64,000 nt of DNA. It comes from Acanthopleura granulata. Its lineage: Eukaryota > Mollusca > Polyplacophora > Chitonida > Chitonidae. The translations under genes and the position numbers were made by a program. How positions within the stretch are numbered: the stretch's first letter is position 1; every line of letters starts with the position of its first letter. The stretch spans positions 17,552,368-17,616,367 of the forward strand of contig JABBOT010000013.1 of NCBI GenBank assembly GCA_016165875.1, in the 5' to 3' direction. Shown in pieces: positions 52,401 to 55,225 of this stretch. The notes beneath the pieces are model-generated. The model was not told where the DNA came from, made no database searches, and saw nothing but the letters and a program-made list of their open reading frames with translations.

Positions 52401-55225
52401 GTGAGCGAGGAGCAAGCAGTTTGTTGATTCCCCTGCTCACACTTTCAACACTTTCAGACTTTGGAGATAGCAAGTGGTCCACAGCACCCAAATGTAGTTT
52501 CTGCAGTCTGACAGCTGTTGACAAACATTGATCTTCCATTAATATGGCACCCAAGTGTCTCCACCCATCAAACTGACTTCCATCATTTGGGTAAATATGC
52601 TGGAACAACAATCAGTCAATCAAATGTTCTCTTTCTTTTGAACAGTTTGGTGATGAGGACATTTTCTCAGCTCCAGTAAAGAAAGAGAGAAAGAAGAAAT
52701 CGGCAACAAAAGATGAAGATTTGTTCAAAGATGACACAGATATTTTTGCAGATCTCCCAGCATCAAAGCCGAAAGAGAAGAAAAAGAAAAAGTCCACGAC
52801 TGCCAAGAAATCTGTGTTTAAAGATGATGTGGGTGAGGAATGCCTGTATTACAAACTCTGAACAGCTTTAAGTAAAATGCAGTGAAAGCCATTCCTATAC
52901 ATCTACATGTAGACTTCCTCCCTGGCTGTGCGCGAGAAGGTCTGCCAGCAACCTGATGATGGTTGAGGGTTTTCCCCAGGCTCTATCAGGCTTCCTCCCA
53001 CCGTAAAGCCATGAAAAGTAAAGTACTACATTTGGTGAATCGATCATGTCAACATTTTGACTGACAAGTAGGCTGACACAGAGAGCTGCTTATTTCCTGT
53101 CAGGAATAAAGTATAAAATGTAATCCTTGGAGAGCAGTGATCACTTTGTTTACTAGATGGGTGTTTTACACCTTTGTCAAGAATCTTTCACTTAAATGTT
53201 GGAGGTCATTTATGTTGTTGGATGAAGACGCTGGAGTCTGACAAACTGACAAACCTCCTGACTTAAACCTACAGTCAAACCAGAGAAAACTGCTGGGATT
53301 CCAGCCATTTATCAGATTTGTTCAGCTCTGATTAATTAGCAGAATACATGAATGGGGGATGGGAGGAAAATGTGTCCACTCATCATTGAGGGGTGAGCTG
53401 TACATGAATGGGGGGAGGGGAAGATAATGTGTCCACTCATCATTGAGGGGTGAACTGTACATGAATTGGGAAGGGGAGGAAAATGTGAACACTCATCATT
53501 TAGGGGGTGAACTATACATGAATGGGGGGAGGGGAGGCTAATGTGTCCACTCGTCATTGAGGGGTGAACTGTACATGAATTGGGAAGGGGAGGAAAATGT
53601 GTCCACTCATCATTGAGGGGGAAAACTGTACATGAATTGGGGGGAGGGGAGGATAATGTGTCCACTCATCATTGAGGGGTGAACTGTACATGAATTGGGA
53701 AGGGGAGGATAATGTGTCCACTTGTCATTGAGGGGTGAACTATACATGAATGGGGGGAGGGGAGGATAATGTGTCCACTCATCATTGAGGGGTGAACTGT
53801 ACATGAATGGGGGGAGGGGAGGATAATGTGTCCACTCGTCATTGAGGGGTGAACTGTACATGATTGGGGGGAAGGGGAGGATAATGTGTCCACTCGTCAT
53901 TGAGGGGTGAACTGTAAATGAATGGGGGGAGGGGAGGATAATGTGTCCACTCGTCATTGAGGGGTGAACTGTACATGAATTGGGAAGGGGAGGAAAATGT
54001 GTCCACTCATCATTTATTGGGTGAACTATACATGAATGGGGGGAGGGGAGGATAATGTGTCCACTCGTCATTGAGGGGTGAACTATACATGAATTGGGAA
54101 GGGGAGTAAAATATGTCCACTCATCATTTAAGGGGTGAACTATACATGAATGGGGGGAGGGGAAGATAATGTGTCCACTTGTCATTGATTGGGTGAACTG
54201 TACATGAATTGGGAAGGGGAGGAAAATGTGAACATTCATCATTTATTGGGTGAACGATACATGAATGGGGAAAGGGGAAGATAATGTGTCCACTTGTCAT
54301 TTAGGGGGTGAACTATACATGAATGGGGGGAGGGGAGTAAGATGTGTCCACTCGTCATTGAGGGGTGAACTATACATGAATTGGGAAGGGGAGTAAAATA
54401 TGTCCACTCATCATTTAAGGGGTGAACTATACATGAATGGGGGGAGGGGAAGATAATGTGTCCACTTGTCATTGATTGGGTGAACTGTACATGAATTGGG
54501 AAGGGGAGGAAAATGTGAACATTCATCATTTATTGGGTGAACGATACATGAATGGGGAAAGGGGAAGATAATGTGTCCACTTGTCATTTAGGGGGTGAAC
54601 TATACATGAATGGGGGGAGGGGAGTAAGATGTGTCCACTCGTCATTGAGGGGTGAACTGTACATGAATACTGAAGTGGCAGAAAATTTGTCTACTGGTCA
54701 TTAGGGCTGAGACGTACGGCATAGCAAAGGTGTCGTTTATAATTAATGATAGCTGGAGGTTATCCGTGACCAAAATTGTAGGATACAGATTTAAATGCTG
54801 CATTAAGGCCAAGCATGCTAGAGCAGTGCATTTGCTCATAATCTTTTCACCAGTACCATCGATGTGAGTTGTAGTCCAGGTCTGGTTTGTTTCCTCCCCG
54901 AGCGCAGGTTGGAAGGACTGCCAGTATCCTGCGGATGGTCGTTGGTTCCCCCGGGCTAAGCCCAATTTCCTCCCACCAAAATGATGGTCGCTGTCATAAA
55001 AGTGAAATAATCTTAAGTATGGCAAAAAACACCAATCGAATTAATAAATAAATAAATCTGACTGAAGTTTGTTATTTGTTGTTGGTTACAGATGACATCT
55101 TTGCTGATAGTGGAGTGTCAACTAAATCCAAGAAAGACCCGGAGAAGAAGAAGAAGTCAACGTCAAAGAAGAAAGAAGACATTGTGGATATTTTTGATGA
55201 TCCCTTGAATGCAGCTGCACCTTAG
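1342..55225 (+). CDS. WASHC2: WASH complex subunit 2 (FAM21), 35 exons
   Basis: Spliced CDS built by hand: exons 1342-1419, 7043-7159, 7645-7737, 8603-8674, 11559-11624, 12312-12485, 13243-13333, 14381-14460, 15819-15911, 16916-17008, 17289-17424, 17665-17781, 18953-19062, 20368-20458, 21199-21264, 22329-22490, 22878-23011, 25420-25515, 29166-29398, 35727-35847, 37028-37231, 38204-38371, 39444-39566, 40550-40711, 41440-41508, 41989-42109, 42715-42776, 43111-43264, 43502-43545, 43841-43909, 45530-45655, 46428-47079, 49649-49728, 52646-52832, 55092-55225. Every junction is GT-AG and phases match throughout, giving 1,525 aa (human FAM21 is about 1,340). Residues ~45-230 are the conserved head ([39 protein letters not shown]). 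The rest is an acidic disordered tail with repeated LF-acidic-LF motifs, GAVSMFGG boxes, a CPI motif at ~1170-1189 and terminal IFDDPLN. Known family role: endosomal recruitment of WASH via VPS35/retromer, and capping-protein binding. The 1342 ATG has A at -3 and G at +4; an in-frame ATG at 1324 is weaker. Confidence 0.95.
2040..3620 (+). repeat. Dispersed repeat, copy 1
   Basis: Aligns by eye with 9120-10275. Shared blocks include 'GCCCTGCCCCTTTGAATAC', 'GACTCTGCTATTGTAACCAT', 'CAAGTCAATATGAAATCAAA' and 'CCCCTCTTGTATGGAAGTTG'. Relative to copy 2 it has about 480 extra bases near 2235-2712 and about 160 near 3375-3535. No transposase or reverse transcriptase frame is visible. Confidence 0.7.
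4405..4450. repeat. AT-rich microsatellite-like tract
   Basis: Runs of ATATATAT interrupted by GTATAC, within intron 1. Confidence 0.6.
6118..6340 (+). repeat. Degenerate repeat pair, copy A
   Basis: Shares 'AGGTAAATAA', 'CCTACCTTCCAAACAA' and 'AATCAGGAAAAATGAGCAAC'-like blocks in the same order with 6725-6940. Family unknown. Confidence 0.5.
6725..6940 (+). repeat. Degenerate repeat pair, copy B
   Basis: Second member of the pair described at 6118-6340; it ends shortly before exon 2. Confidence 0.5.
7043..7159 (+). CDS. WASHC2: WASHC2 exon 2 (residues 27-65)
   Basis: Starts the conserved head: [20 protein letters not shown] corresponds to the vertebrate WERPWSVEEIR..SWSLAADAG segment. Acceptor TTTTTTTGTAG, donor GGG|GTGAGA, phase 0-0. 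Confidence 0.95.
7645..7737 (+). CDS. WASHC2: WASHC2 exon 3 (residues 66-96)
   Basis: Helical head segment [20 protein letters not shown], among the most conserved parts of the family. Acceptor TTTTCAG, donor AAG|GTGAAC, phase 0-0. Confidence 0.95.
7922..8067 (+). repeat. SINE-like copy, 3' part
   Basis: Contains 'CAGCAACCT', 'GGTTTCCTCCCACCATAATG', 'CTGGCCACC', an AAGTGAAA block and an AATTAAATAAA end, so it is a diverged, 5'-truncated member of the main family. Confidence 0.65.
8603..8674 (+). CDS. WASHC2: WASHC2 exon 4 (residues 97-120)
   Basis: Head segment [20 protein letters not shown], nearly identical to the vertebrate [20 protein letters not shown]. Donor AAC|GTAAGT, phase 0-0. Confidence 0.96.
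8775..10275 (+). repeat. Dispersed repeat, copy 2 (longest)
   Basis: Its first ~300 bases match 18330-18550 ('GAGACACTCGTTTGTGTGCG', 'CCACTTTCTCGTTGAAAGTG'). Bases from ~9120 match 2040-3620. Bases ~9670-10045 match 21590-22010 ('AAAGAGTTCAAACTTGAAAC'). Non-coding as far as can be read. Confidence 0.7.
10826..11362 (+). repeat. Degenerate ~40-bp tandem array (intron 4)
   Basis: About thirteen units built on 'CTGGCTCAAATCTGCCCATG' plus 'TGAACACAGAAATTCCTGAA'. Outer units are close to one another; middle units are diverged, which suggests an old array. Confidence 0.75.
11559..11624 (+). CDS. WASHC2: WASHC2 exon 5 (residues 121-142)
   Basis: [20 protein letters not shown], matching the vertebrate RVYDEEVEE segment. 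Acceptor GATTTTCAG, donor CAG|GTAATC, phase 0-0. Confidence 0.93.
12312..12485 (+). CDS. WASHC2: WASHC2 exon 6 (residues 143-200)
   Basis: [20 protein letters not shown] then a conserved helix and NSDSEDEE, corresponding to the vertebrate [22 protein letters not shown]. Phase 0-0, donor AAA|GTGAGC. Confidence 0.95.
13243..13333 (+). CDS. WASHC2: WASHC2 exon 7 (residues 201-230)
   Basis: [20 protein letters not shown] then DDVGL; matches vertebrate [25 protein letters not shown] and ends the head. Phase 0-1. The donor TCTG|GTTTGT is weak but is the one that keeps the frame with exon 8. Confidence 0.9.
13530..13598 (+). repeat. SINE-like tail fragment
   Basis: 'GAGTGAAATATTTTTGAGTA', 'TGGCATTAAACCCCAATAAA' and AATAAA end, the terminal signature of the main family. 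Confidence 0.55.
13767..14276. mobile_element. Fold-back (MITE-like) element
   Basis: Several inverted segments lie at the two ends. The left has 'CACAAAGGGATTGTAA' and 'TTACAATCGAC'. The right, reverse-complemented, reads 'GCTTGTATGAAGGGATTGTA' and 'CGATTGTAAGCC'. No transposase frame. Exact ends and target duplication are not resolved. Confidence 0.45.
14381..14460 (+). CDS. WASHC2: WASHC2 exon 8 (residues 231-257)
   Basis: Ser/Glu-rich linker ([18 protein letters not shown]) at the head-tail boundary. Acceptor GTTTTTGTAG, donor GAG|GTAATG, phase 1-0. Confidence 0.9.
15819..15911 (+). CDS. WASHC2: WASHC2 exon 9 (residues 258-288)
   Basis: Acidic/Ser-rich [20 protein letters not shown], ending HSTSSE. 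Donor GAG|GTAGGA, phase 0-0. Its last ~20 bases and its donor form the first unit of a tandem array that continues in intron 9. Confidence 0.88.
15892..16330 (+). repeat. ~32-36-bp tandem array overlapping exon 9 and its 5' splice site
   Basis: Unit is 'ACATTCCACATCATCTGAG' followed by 'GTAGGAGATTCACAC'. The first unit straddles the exon 9/intron 9 border. Later units repeat the border with changes; GAG|GT(A/G)(A/G)GA-like donors recur with GT at 15944, 16008, 16184 and 16216. About eleven units, increasingly degenerate. Confidence 0.85.
16916..17008 (+). CDS. WASHC2: WASHC2 exon 10 (residues 289-319)
   Basis: [20 protein letters not shown]: first DLFGG motif of the tail, cf. vertebrate CDLFADSEKEEED. 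Acceptor TTTGTTTGTAG, donor CAG|GTATTA, phase 0-0. Confidence 0.92.
17289..17424 (+). CDS. WASHC2: WASHC2 exon 11 (residues 320-364)
   Basis: [20 protein letters not shown] corresponds to the conserved vertebrate TSFADELAARIKGDAVGR box. Phase 0-1, donor AAAG|GTGATC. Confidence 0.94.
17665..17781 (+). CDS. WASHC2: WASHC2 exon 12 (residues 365-403)
   Basis: Very basic Lys/Arg/His-rich stretch ([17 protein letters not shown]) in the middle of an acidic protein, followed by EKAPVEE. Phase 1-1, donor GAAG|GTGAAT. Confidence 0.88.
18330..18550 (+). repeat. Dispersed repeat, partial copy 3a
   Basis: Matches 8775-9075: 'GAGGCGAGACACTCCTTTGT', 'TGAGACCTTGGGG', 'CCACTTTCTCGTTGAAAATG'. Lies in intron 12. 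Confidence 0.6.
18953..19062 (+). CDS. WASHC2: WASHC2 exon 13 (residues 404-440)
   Basis: [20 protein letters not shown] then [16 protein letters not shown]; corresponds to vertebrate [24 protein letters not shown]. Phase 1-0, donor TCC|GTAAGT. Confidence 0.94.
19385..19905 (+). repeat. Dispersed degenerate repeat, second copy of the 1-640 family
   Basis: Same ordered blocks as at 1-640 (CCGTCTGTCTGTC, 'AAAATGCTACTCCTCCAG', 'CATCAAGATGCATAATTC', 'ATTGATTTTCCATTTCGATC'), about three to four units, in intron 13. Confidence 0.7.
20368..20458 (+). CDS. WASHC2: WASHC2 exon 14 (residues 441-470)
   Basis: [20 protein letters not shown] then an EEEEE cluster. Joined to exon 13 it completes an [12 protein letters not shown] motif. 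Phase 0-1, donor AAAG|GTAAAT. Confidence 0.9.
21199..21264 (+). CDS. WASHC2: WASHC2 exon 15 (residues 471-492)
   Basis: [18 protein letters not shown], first of five K-P-x-G-(A/G)-V-(S/A)-(I/M/L)-FG(G/N) boxes (vertebrate KKIPAGAVSVFLG). Phase 1-1, donor GGGG|GTGGGT. Confidence 0.9.
21590..22010 (+). repeat. Dispersed repeat, partial copy 3b
   Basis: Matches 9670-10045: 'TTCAAATTCAAACTCTTTTG', 'CACGTGACTTGTCAAAAGTG', 'AAAGAGTTTGATCTTGAAAC'. Lies in intron 15. Confidence 0.65.
22329..22490 (+). CDS. WASHC2: WASHC2 exon 16 (residues 493-546)
   Basis: Contains [20 protein letters not shown], a textbook LFa motif (vertebrate TGLFDDDDGDDDDDFFSAP). Acceptor CTCGTCAG, donor ACAG|GTAAGG, phase 1-1. 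The overlapping frame starting ATGATGAACTC is a shadow. Confidence 0.93.
22878..23011 (+). CDS. WASHC2: WASHC2 exon 17 (residues 547-591)
   Basis: [20 protein letters not shown] (LFa motif) followed by a Lys-rich stretch ending EKPKKK. Acceptor TTTTTTCTCACAG, donor AAG|GTCAGT, phase 1-0. Confidence 0.93.
23036..23295 (+). repeat. SINE-like copy, near full length
   Basis: Starts 'GGGCCTCCGAGGTTCAGATG' with an A-box-like 'GGTTAGC', a degenerate B-box, then 'GTGGGAAGGTCCGCC', 'TCCCACCAATATG', 'GAAATATTCTT' and 'ATCAAACAAGTAAAT'. Begins only ~25 bp after the exon 17 donor. Confidence 0.8.
24670..25074 (+). repeat. 57-bp tandem array, ~7 copies (intron 17)
   Basis: Unit contains 'AAACCTGTTTGTCATTGGCC' and 'CTCAGTCAGCATGCATACTG' and 'GCTTCCTACTCAATCAC'. 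Copies start at 24670, 24727, 24784, 24841, 24898, 24955 and 25012 with a few substitutions each. Because 57 is divisible by 3, long frames appear here; they are not taken as genes. Confidence 0.92.
25420..25515 (+). CDS. WASHC2: WASHC2 exon 18 (residues 592-623)
   Basis: [20 protein letters not shown], then [13 protein letters not shown]. The acceptor CTGCTTCAG|TTA was chosen because it restores K-K-L-P-A-G-A-V with exon 17; the nearby TTACCAG would break the frame. Phase 0-0. Confidence 0.9.
25944..27239. mobile_element. 1.3-kb TIR element with TA flanks (intron 18)
   Basis: Ends are inverted: left 'CAGTACAGTCGGATCCTAAC', right reverse complement 'CAGTACAGTCCGATCCTAGC'; 25 of the first 30 bases agree. 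Both ends are flanked by TA (25942-25943 and 27240-27241), as for Tc1/mariner-type elements. A hairpin (GAGGGTCAG..CTGACCCTC) lies near the left end. No transposase frame, so it is non-autonomous. A SINE tail is nested inside. Confidence 0.65.
26606..26772 (+). repeat. SINE-like copy, 5'-truncated, nested
   Basis: 'AAGTGGGAAGGTCCGCCTAC', 'GTGAAATATTCTTGAGTATG', 'GCGTAAAACACAAATCAAAT', then AAATAAATAAA. Lies inside the TIR element at 25944-27239. Confidence 0.8.
27555..27757 (+). repeat. SINE-like copy, diverged
   Basis: 'GGGAGTTCAAGTCCAGCTCA' (B-box), 'CCAGGTTTCCCCTCAGA', 'AAAAGTGAAATATTCTGGAA', 'AACATCAATCAGATAAT'. A related head fragment lies at ~27370-27425. Confidence 0.65.
27857..28850 (+). 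repeat. 29-bp minisatellite, ~34 copies (intron 18)
   Basis: Unit 'GTGTAGTCAAGGCTCGCACT' + 'GCAGGAGAA'. Copies differ mainly at TC/CG and CTCC/CTGC positions, with one internal GTGTAGGAGAA slip near 28010 and a short unit near 28230. No open frame spans it. Confidence 0.93.
29166..29398 (+). CDS. WASHC2: WASHC2 exon 19 (residues 624-700)
   Basis: Charged [12 protein letters not shown], then a Ser-rich stretch, [20 protein letters not shown] (LFa motif). The donor GTCGG|GTGAGA (phase 2) is the only phase-2 junction in the gene and fits exon 20; reading past it meets TGA at once. Confidence 0.9.
29427..29490 (-). repeat. SINE-like tail fragment, reverse
   Basis: 'ATTTATTTATCTGATCTTAT', 'TGCTTAATGCCATCCTCAAG': the inverted terminal signature, short and diverged. 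Confidence 0.45.
29640..30078 (+). repeat. 38-bp tandem array, ~11 copies (intron 19)
   Basis: Unit 'CATATACTGCAGAAAGGGTA' + 'CAGTACTATTATAAACCT'. Early copies carry CCTAAAGG or TCTAAAGG instead of GCAGAAAGG, so two sub-families follow one another. Confidence 0.9.
30185..30460 (+). repeat. Dispersed 'CCGTCTGTC' type repeat
   Basis: Begins with a CCGTCTGTCCGTCC pyrimidine run, then 'GTGGTCACCATACCTCAGAA'-type sequence and 'TAGCTCGCCTGTACTAAGTA'. A partial relative lies at 41085-41230. Family not identified. Confidence 0.4.
31612..32475 (+). repeat. 33-bp minisatellite, ~26 copies (intron 19)
   Basis: Unit 'GGTGACTCTTCACACCCCAT' + 'CTGCTACAAGTGT', with TGT/TAT/TTT alternation at the end. Occasional CTCTTTCACACC insertions shift the frame. 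Open in several frames only because the period is a multiple of 3. Confidence 0.94.
34228..34402 (+). repeat. Direct repeat pair
   Basis: 'CTTGCATGCATTTTTTCACC' .. 'AGGAACAGTATGGGTACAG' at 34228-34297 recurs diverged at 34337-34402. Confidence 0.6.
35228..35330 (+). repeat. Diverged SINE-like tail
   Basis: 'TTGCCAGAGGTTGGTGGCTT', 'TTTTTGAGTATGATGTTAAA', 'CAACAAGG'; the same variant recurs at 61880-62018. Confidence 0.45.
35727..35847 (+). CDS. WASHC2: WASHC2 exon 20 (residues 701-741)
   Basis: [20 protein letters not shown] (LFa) then a Lys/Ala-rich stretch ending KPV. Acceptor CTCTTTCCAG, donor GTG|GTACTG, phase 2-0. Confidence 0.92.
36200..36345 (+). repeat. SINE-like copy, 5'-truncated
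   Basis: 'AGCTCATGCTGGCTTCCTCT', 'CGTGGGAAGGTCCGCCAACA', 'CCAGTTTCCTCCCACCATAA'; degraded at the tail. Confidence 0.75.
36708..36782 (-). repeat. SINE-like tail fragment, reverse
   Basis: 'ATTTATTTGTTTATTTTATG', 'TTAATACCATATTGTGGAAT', 'TTTTCACTTTTGTGATGGTC': inverted terminal signature. Confidence 0.5.
37028..37231 (+). CDS. WASHC2: WASHC2 exon 21 (residues 742-809)
   Basis: [18 protein letters not shown] (LFa) and [19 protein letters not shown] (third [12 protein letters not shown] box). Acceptor TTTTGACTCAG, donor TCG|GTATGG, phase 0-0. Confidence 0.93.
37500..37607 (+). repeat. SINE-like tail, very diverged
   Basis: 'TGCCAGCAACTTGCAGATGG', 'AAAAGTGAAATATTTTTGAA', then AATTAAATGAAT. Confidence 0.45.
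38204..38371 (+). CDS. WASHC2: WASHC2 exon 22 (residues 810-865)
   Basis: [20 protein letters not shown] (LFa). Acceptor TTTTTTTTCTAAG, donor GAG|GTAATA, phase 0-0. Confidence 0.92.
38969..39145 (-). repeat. SINE-like copy, reverse, head missing
   Basis: TTTATTTATTTATTTG, 'CAAGAATATTTCACTTGCAA', 'AGAGCCCTGGGGAAACCCAC', 'GACCTTCCCACGTAAGTCCG'. Confidence 0.78.
39444..39566 (+). CDS. WASHC2: WASHC2 exon 23 (residues 866-906)
   Basis: [20 protein letters not shown] (LFa) and VDLFGDTPP. Acceptor TTGTCTTAACAG, donor AAG|GTACAC, phase 0-0. Confidence 0.92.
39671..39912 (+). repeat. SINE-like copy, near full length
   Basis: 'GGGGTTAGTGGGCTAGCAAA' head, B-box-like 'GTGAGTTCTAACTCAG', 'CGTACGTGGGAAGGTCAACC', 'CATAATGCTGGCCACCGTCG', tail AATATCAAATAAGTAAAC. 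Confidence 0.8.
40188..40465 (+). repeat. 54-bp tandem array, ~5 copies (intron 23)
   Basis: Unit 'GTCGGTCAGGGGACTGACAG' + 'TCTCAGCCAGCCAGCACATG' + 'ACACATCTCATGGA'. It ends 85 bp upstream of exon 24 and is open on both strands because the period is a multiple of 3. Confidence 0.93.
40550..40711 (+). CDS. WASHC2: WASHC2 exon 24 (residues 907-960)
   Basis: Thr/Ser-rich start then [17 protein letters not shown] (LFa). Acceptor TTGACTAACAG, donor CAG|GTAACT, phase 0-0. Confidence 0.91.
40776..41044 (+). repeat. SINE-like copy, full length, with pol III boxes
   Basis: Best example of the family. Head 'GGGTGCCTCCATGGCTGAGG' contains a tRNA-type A box; 'TGTGAGTTCAAGTCCAGC' a B box (cf. GGTTCRANNCC). 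Body 'TTTCCTCCCACCATTATGCT'. Tail 'AATATTCTTGAGTATGGTGT', 'AAAACAACAATCAGATAGG', TAAAT. tRNA-derived SINE by structure. Confidence 0.85.
41440..41508 (+). CDS. WASHC2: WASHC2 exon 25 (residues 961-983)
   Basis: Short linker [20 protein letters not shown] without an LF motif. Supported by acceptor CCTCTGTAG, donor AAA|GTAAGC and frame; phase 0-0. Confidence 0.8.
41989..42109 (+). CDS. WASHC2: WASHC2 exon 26 (residues 984-1023)
   Basis: [20 protein letters not shown] (fourth box). Phase 0-1, donor AAAG|GTAAAT. First half of a duplicated two-exon cassette (see exon 28). Confidence 0.93.
42455..42564 (-). repeat. SINE-like head fragment, reverse
   Basis: 'GAGAGGAAGCCAGCATCACA', 'GACTTGAATTCACAGCGACC', 'CAGTCATGGATGCCCCA': reverse complement of the head and B box. 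Confidence 0.7.
42715..42776 (+). CDS. WASHC2: WASHC2 exon 27 (residues 1024-1044)
   Basis: [20 protein letters not shown] (LFa). Acceptor TTGATTTTGCAG, donor AAG|GTGAGG, phase 1-0. Confidence 0.92.
43111..43264 (+). CDS. WASHC2: WASHC2 exon 28 (residues 1045-1095)
   Basis: [20 protein letters not shown] (fifth box), phase 0-1, donor CCAG|GTACAT. Parallel to exon 26 in sequence and phase. Confidence 0.93.
43502..43545 (+). CDS. WASHC2: WASHC2 exon 29 (residues 1096-1110)
   Basis: Tiny 44-nt exon, [15 protein letters not shown]. Acceptor TTTCCTTTCAG, donor AAG|GTAAGC, phase 1-0, parallel to exon 27. Confidence 0.88.
43620..43785 (+). repeat. 43-bp tandem repeat, ~3.7 copies (intron 29)
   Basis: Unit 'GTTGTGTAAAGGTTTTCTTC' + 'AAATTTTGCAAGTCAACCCT' + TAT, with moderate divergence. 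Confidence 0.8.
43841..43909 (+). CDS. WASHC2: WASHC2 exon 30 (residues 1111-1133)
   Basis: Ends [10 protein letters not shown], the conserved GVGKL box before the NPAALLPG segment. Acceptor TTGTCCACCCAG, donor AAG|GTGGGT, phase 0-0. Confidence 0.9.
44118..44381 (+). repeat. SINE-like copy, full length
   Basis: 'GGGGGCCTCCATGGCTCAAT', 'CAGTTAGCGC' (A box region), 'GAGTTCAAGTCCAGCTCATG' (B box), 'ATAATGCTGGCCGCCGTCGT', 'AAGTGAAATATTCTTGAGTA', tail AGATCAGATAAATAAA. Confidence 0.85.
44425..44620 (+). repeat. Dispersed repeat related to 52240-52380
   Basis: Shared order of blocks: TTTATT(G/A)GTATT, 'TTTTCTCTCCATATTGATAT'-like pyrimidine stretch, then 'GGGTTACGCCGAACAAACAG' versus 'GGTTATGCCCAACAAAGTAT'. 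Family unknown. Confidence 0.4.
45156..45464 (+). repeat. Perfect 143-bp duplication with exon-31-derived junction
   Basis: 45156-45298 and 45322-45464 are identical by eye. The 23 bases between them, together with flanking CCTG and CCTCC, copy exon 31: 45295-45326 matches 45548-45579 at 31 of 32 positions. In intron 30, 65 bp before exon 31. Confidence 0.93.
45530..45655 (+). CDS. WASHC2: WASHC2 exon 31 (residues 1134-1175)
   Basis: [20 protein letters not shown], strongly conserved in vertebrate FAM21, ending TLHSETK, which is the first half of the capping-protein-interaction motif. Acceptor TTTTGATTTTAG, donor AAG|GTAAAT, phase 0-0. Confidence 0.95.
46003..46085 (-). repeat. SINE-like tail fragment, reverse
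   Basis: 'ATTTATTTGATTGCTCTTTT', 'ACTCAAGAATATTTCACATT', AACAGCAGCCAGCA: inverted tail. Confidence 0.65.
46154..46253 (-). repeat. SINE-like fragment, reverse
   Basis: TTATTTATTTCATTAGTGTTTC, 'ATTATGGTGGGAAGAAGCCG', 'GGCAGAGCTTGGGGGAAACT', 'GTCTTCCCACGTAC'; lacks the GAATATTTCAC portion. Confidence 0.65.
46428..47079 (+). CDS. WASHC2: WASHC2 exon 32 (residues 1176-1392), largest exon
   Basis: Opens with [20 protein letters not shown], the second half of the CPI motif (vertebrate KRRPQTRAARRLAA). It then carries five acidic LF/IF motifs: [44 protein letters not shown]. 652 nt, phase 0-1, donor AAAG|GTATGT. The minus-strand frame here is its shadow. Confidence 0.95.
47080..49648 (+). other. 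WASHC2 intron 32 (2.6 kb)
   Basis: Apart from the SINE-derived array at 48299-48505, no repeat, exon or RNA gene that I can support. 47430-47610 carries several short 'ATACACCTCAGG'-like words but no clear period. Confidence 0.5.
48299..48505 (+). repeat. SINE tail amplified as three ~56-bp tandem units
   Basis: Each unit reads GGTGGT(C/T)TCCACCC(A/G)CCATAAC, then CTGGC(C/T)TCC(A/G)TGGTATAA, then a diverged TTGACATGTTCTTGA. It corresponds to the 'TTTCCTCCCACCATAATGCT' to 'ATTCTTGAG' part of the SINE. Only the last copy has the true tail (GTGTTAAACATCAATCAAG). Confidence 0.75.
49649..49728 (+). CDS. WASHC2: WASHC2 exon 33 (residues 1393-1419)
   Basis: [20 protein letters not shown]. Acceptor TTCTTCTTCAG; donor AAG|GTCTGT is weak (T at +4... 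no +4 A), phase 1-0. Reading through the donor meets TAA after 15 codons. The large minisatellite begins about 80 bp downstream. Confidence 0.87.
49806..52205 (+). repeat. 2.4-kb composite minisatellite, 27-bp plus 11-bp units (intron 33)
   Basis: Main unit GTGTTATGAATTCAGCC + GGTGGGCAGG (or GGTCGGCAGG, GGTTGGCAGG), roughly 75-80 copies by length. Interspersed GTGTTGGCAGG short units give longer super-units such as (27)n-11-27. Every main unit carries an EcoRI site GAATTC. GGGCAGGGTG resembles the GGGCAGGAXG core of vertebrate minisatellites. The apparent frames ([18 protein letters not shown]) are repeat artefacts. Confidence 0.96.
52646..52832 (+). CDS. WASHC2: WASHC2 exon 34 (residues 1420-1481)
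   Basis: [18 protein letters not shown], then [20 protein letters not shown] and a Lys-rich run; vertebrate counterpart [20 protein letters not shown]. Acceptor TTCTTTTGAACAG, donor GTGG|GTGAGG, phase 0-1. Confidence 0.94.
52908..53005 (+). repeat. SINE-like fragment
   Basis: 'CTTCCTCCCTGGCTGTGCGC', 'AAGGTCTGCCAGCAACCTGA', 'GGCTTCCTCCCACCGTAAAG'; head and tail missing. Confidence 0.65.
53144..53215 (-). repeat. SINE-like tail fragment, reverse
   Basis: 'GATGGGTGTTTTACACCTTT' then 'GTCAAGAATCTTTCACTTAA': inverted terminal signature. Confidence 0.55.
53341..54668 (+). repeat. 57-bp G-rich minisatellite, ~23 copies (intron 34)
   Basis: Unit GAGGGGTGAACTGTACATGA + ATGGGGGGAGGGGAGGATAA + TGTGTCCACTCGTCATT, with a second form ATTGGGAAGGGGAGGAAAAT. 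A 287-bp block of five units is itself duplicated (about 54061-54347 and 54348-54634). Minus-strand frames ([12 protein letters not shown]) are repeat artefacts. Confidence 0.94.
54795..55053 (+). repeat. SINE-like copy, near full length
   Basis: 'TGCTAGAGCAGTGCATTTGC' head, 'GATGTGAGTTGTAGTCCAGG' (B-box region), 'CTGCGGATGGTCGTTGGTTC', 'AATTTCCTCCCACCAAAATG', 'AAAAGTGAAATAATCTTAAG', tail AATTAATAAATAAATAAAT. It ends 39 bp before exon 35. Confidence 0.8.
55092..55225 (+). CDS. WASHC2: WASHC2 exon 35 (residues 1482-1525, stop TAG)
   Basis: [20 protein letters not shown], Lys-rich run, then [15 protein letters not shown] and stop. The C-terminal IFDDPLNA matches vertebrate FAM21 ([13 protein letters not shown]) and confirms that the tail is complete. 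Acceptor GTTGGTTACAG, phase 1. Confidence 0.96.

Noticed and set aside
53336..54529. Minus-strand frames up to 210 codons ([19 protein letters not shown] repeats)
   Set aside because: Translation of the 57-bp array in intron 34; several frames of the same array are open and none has other support.
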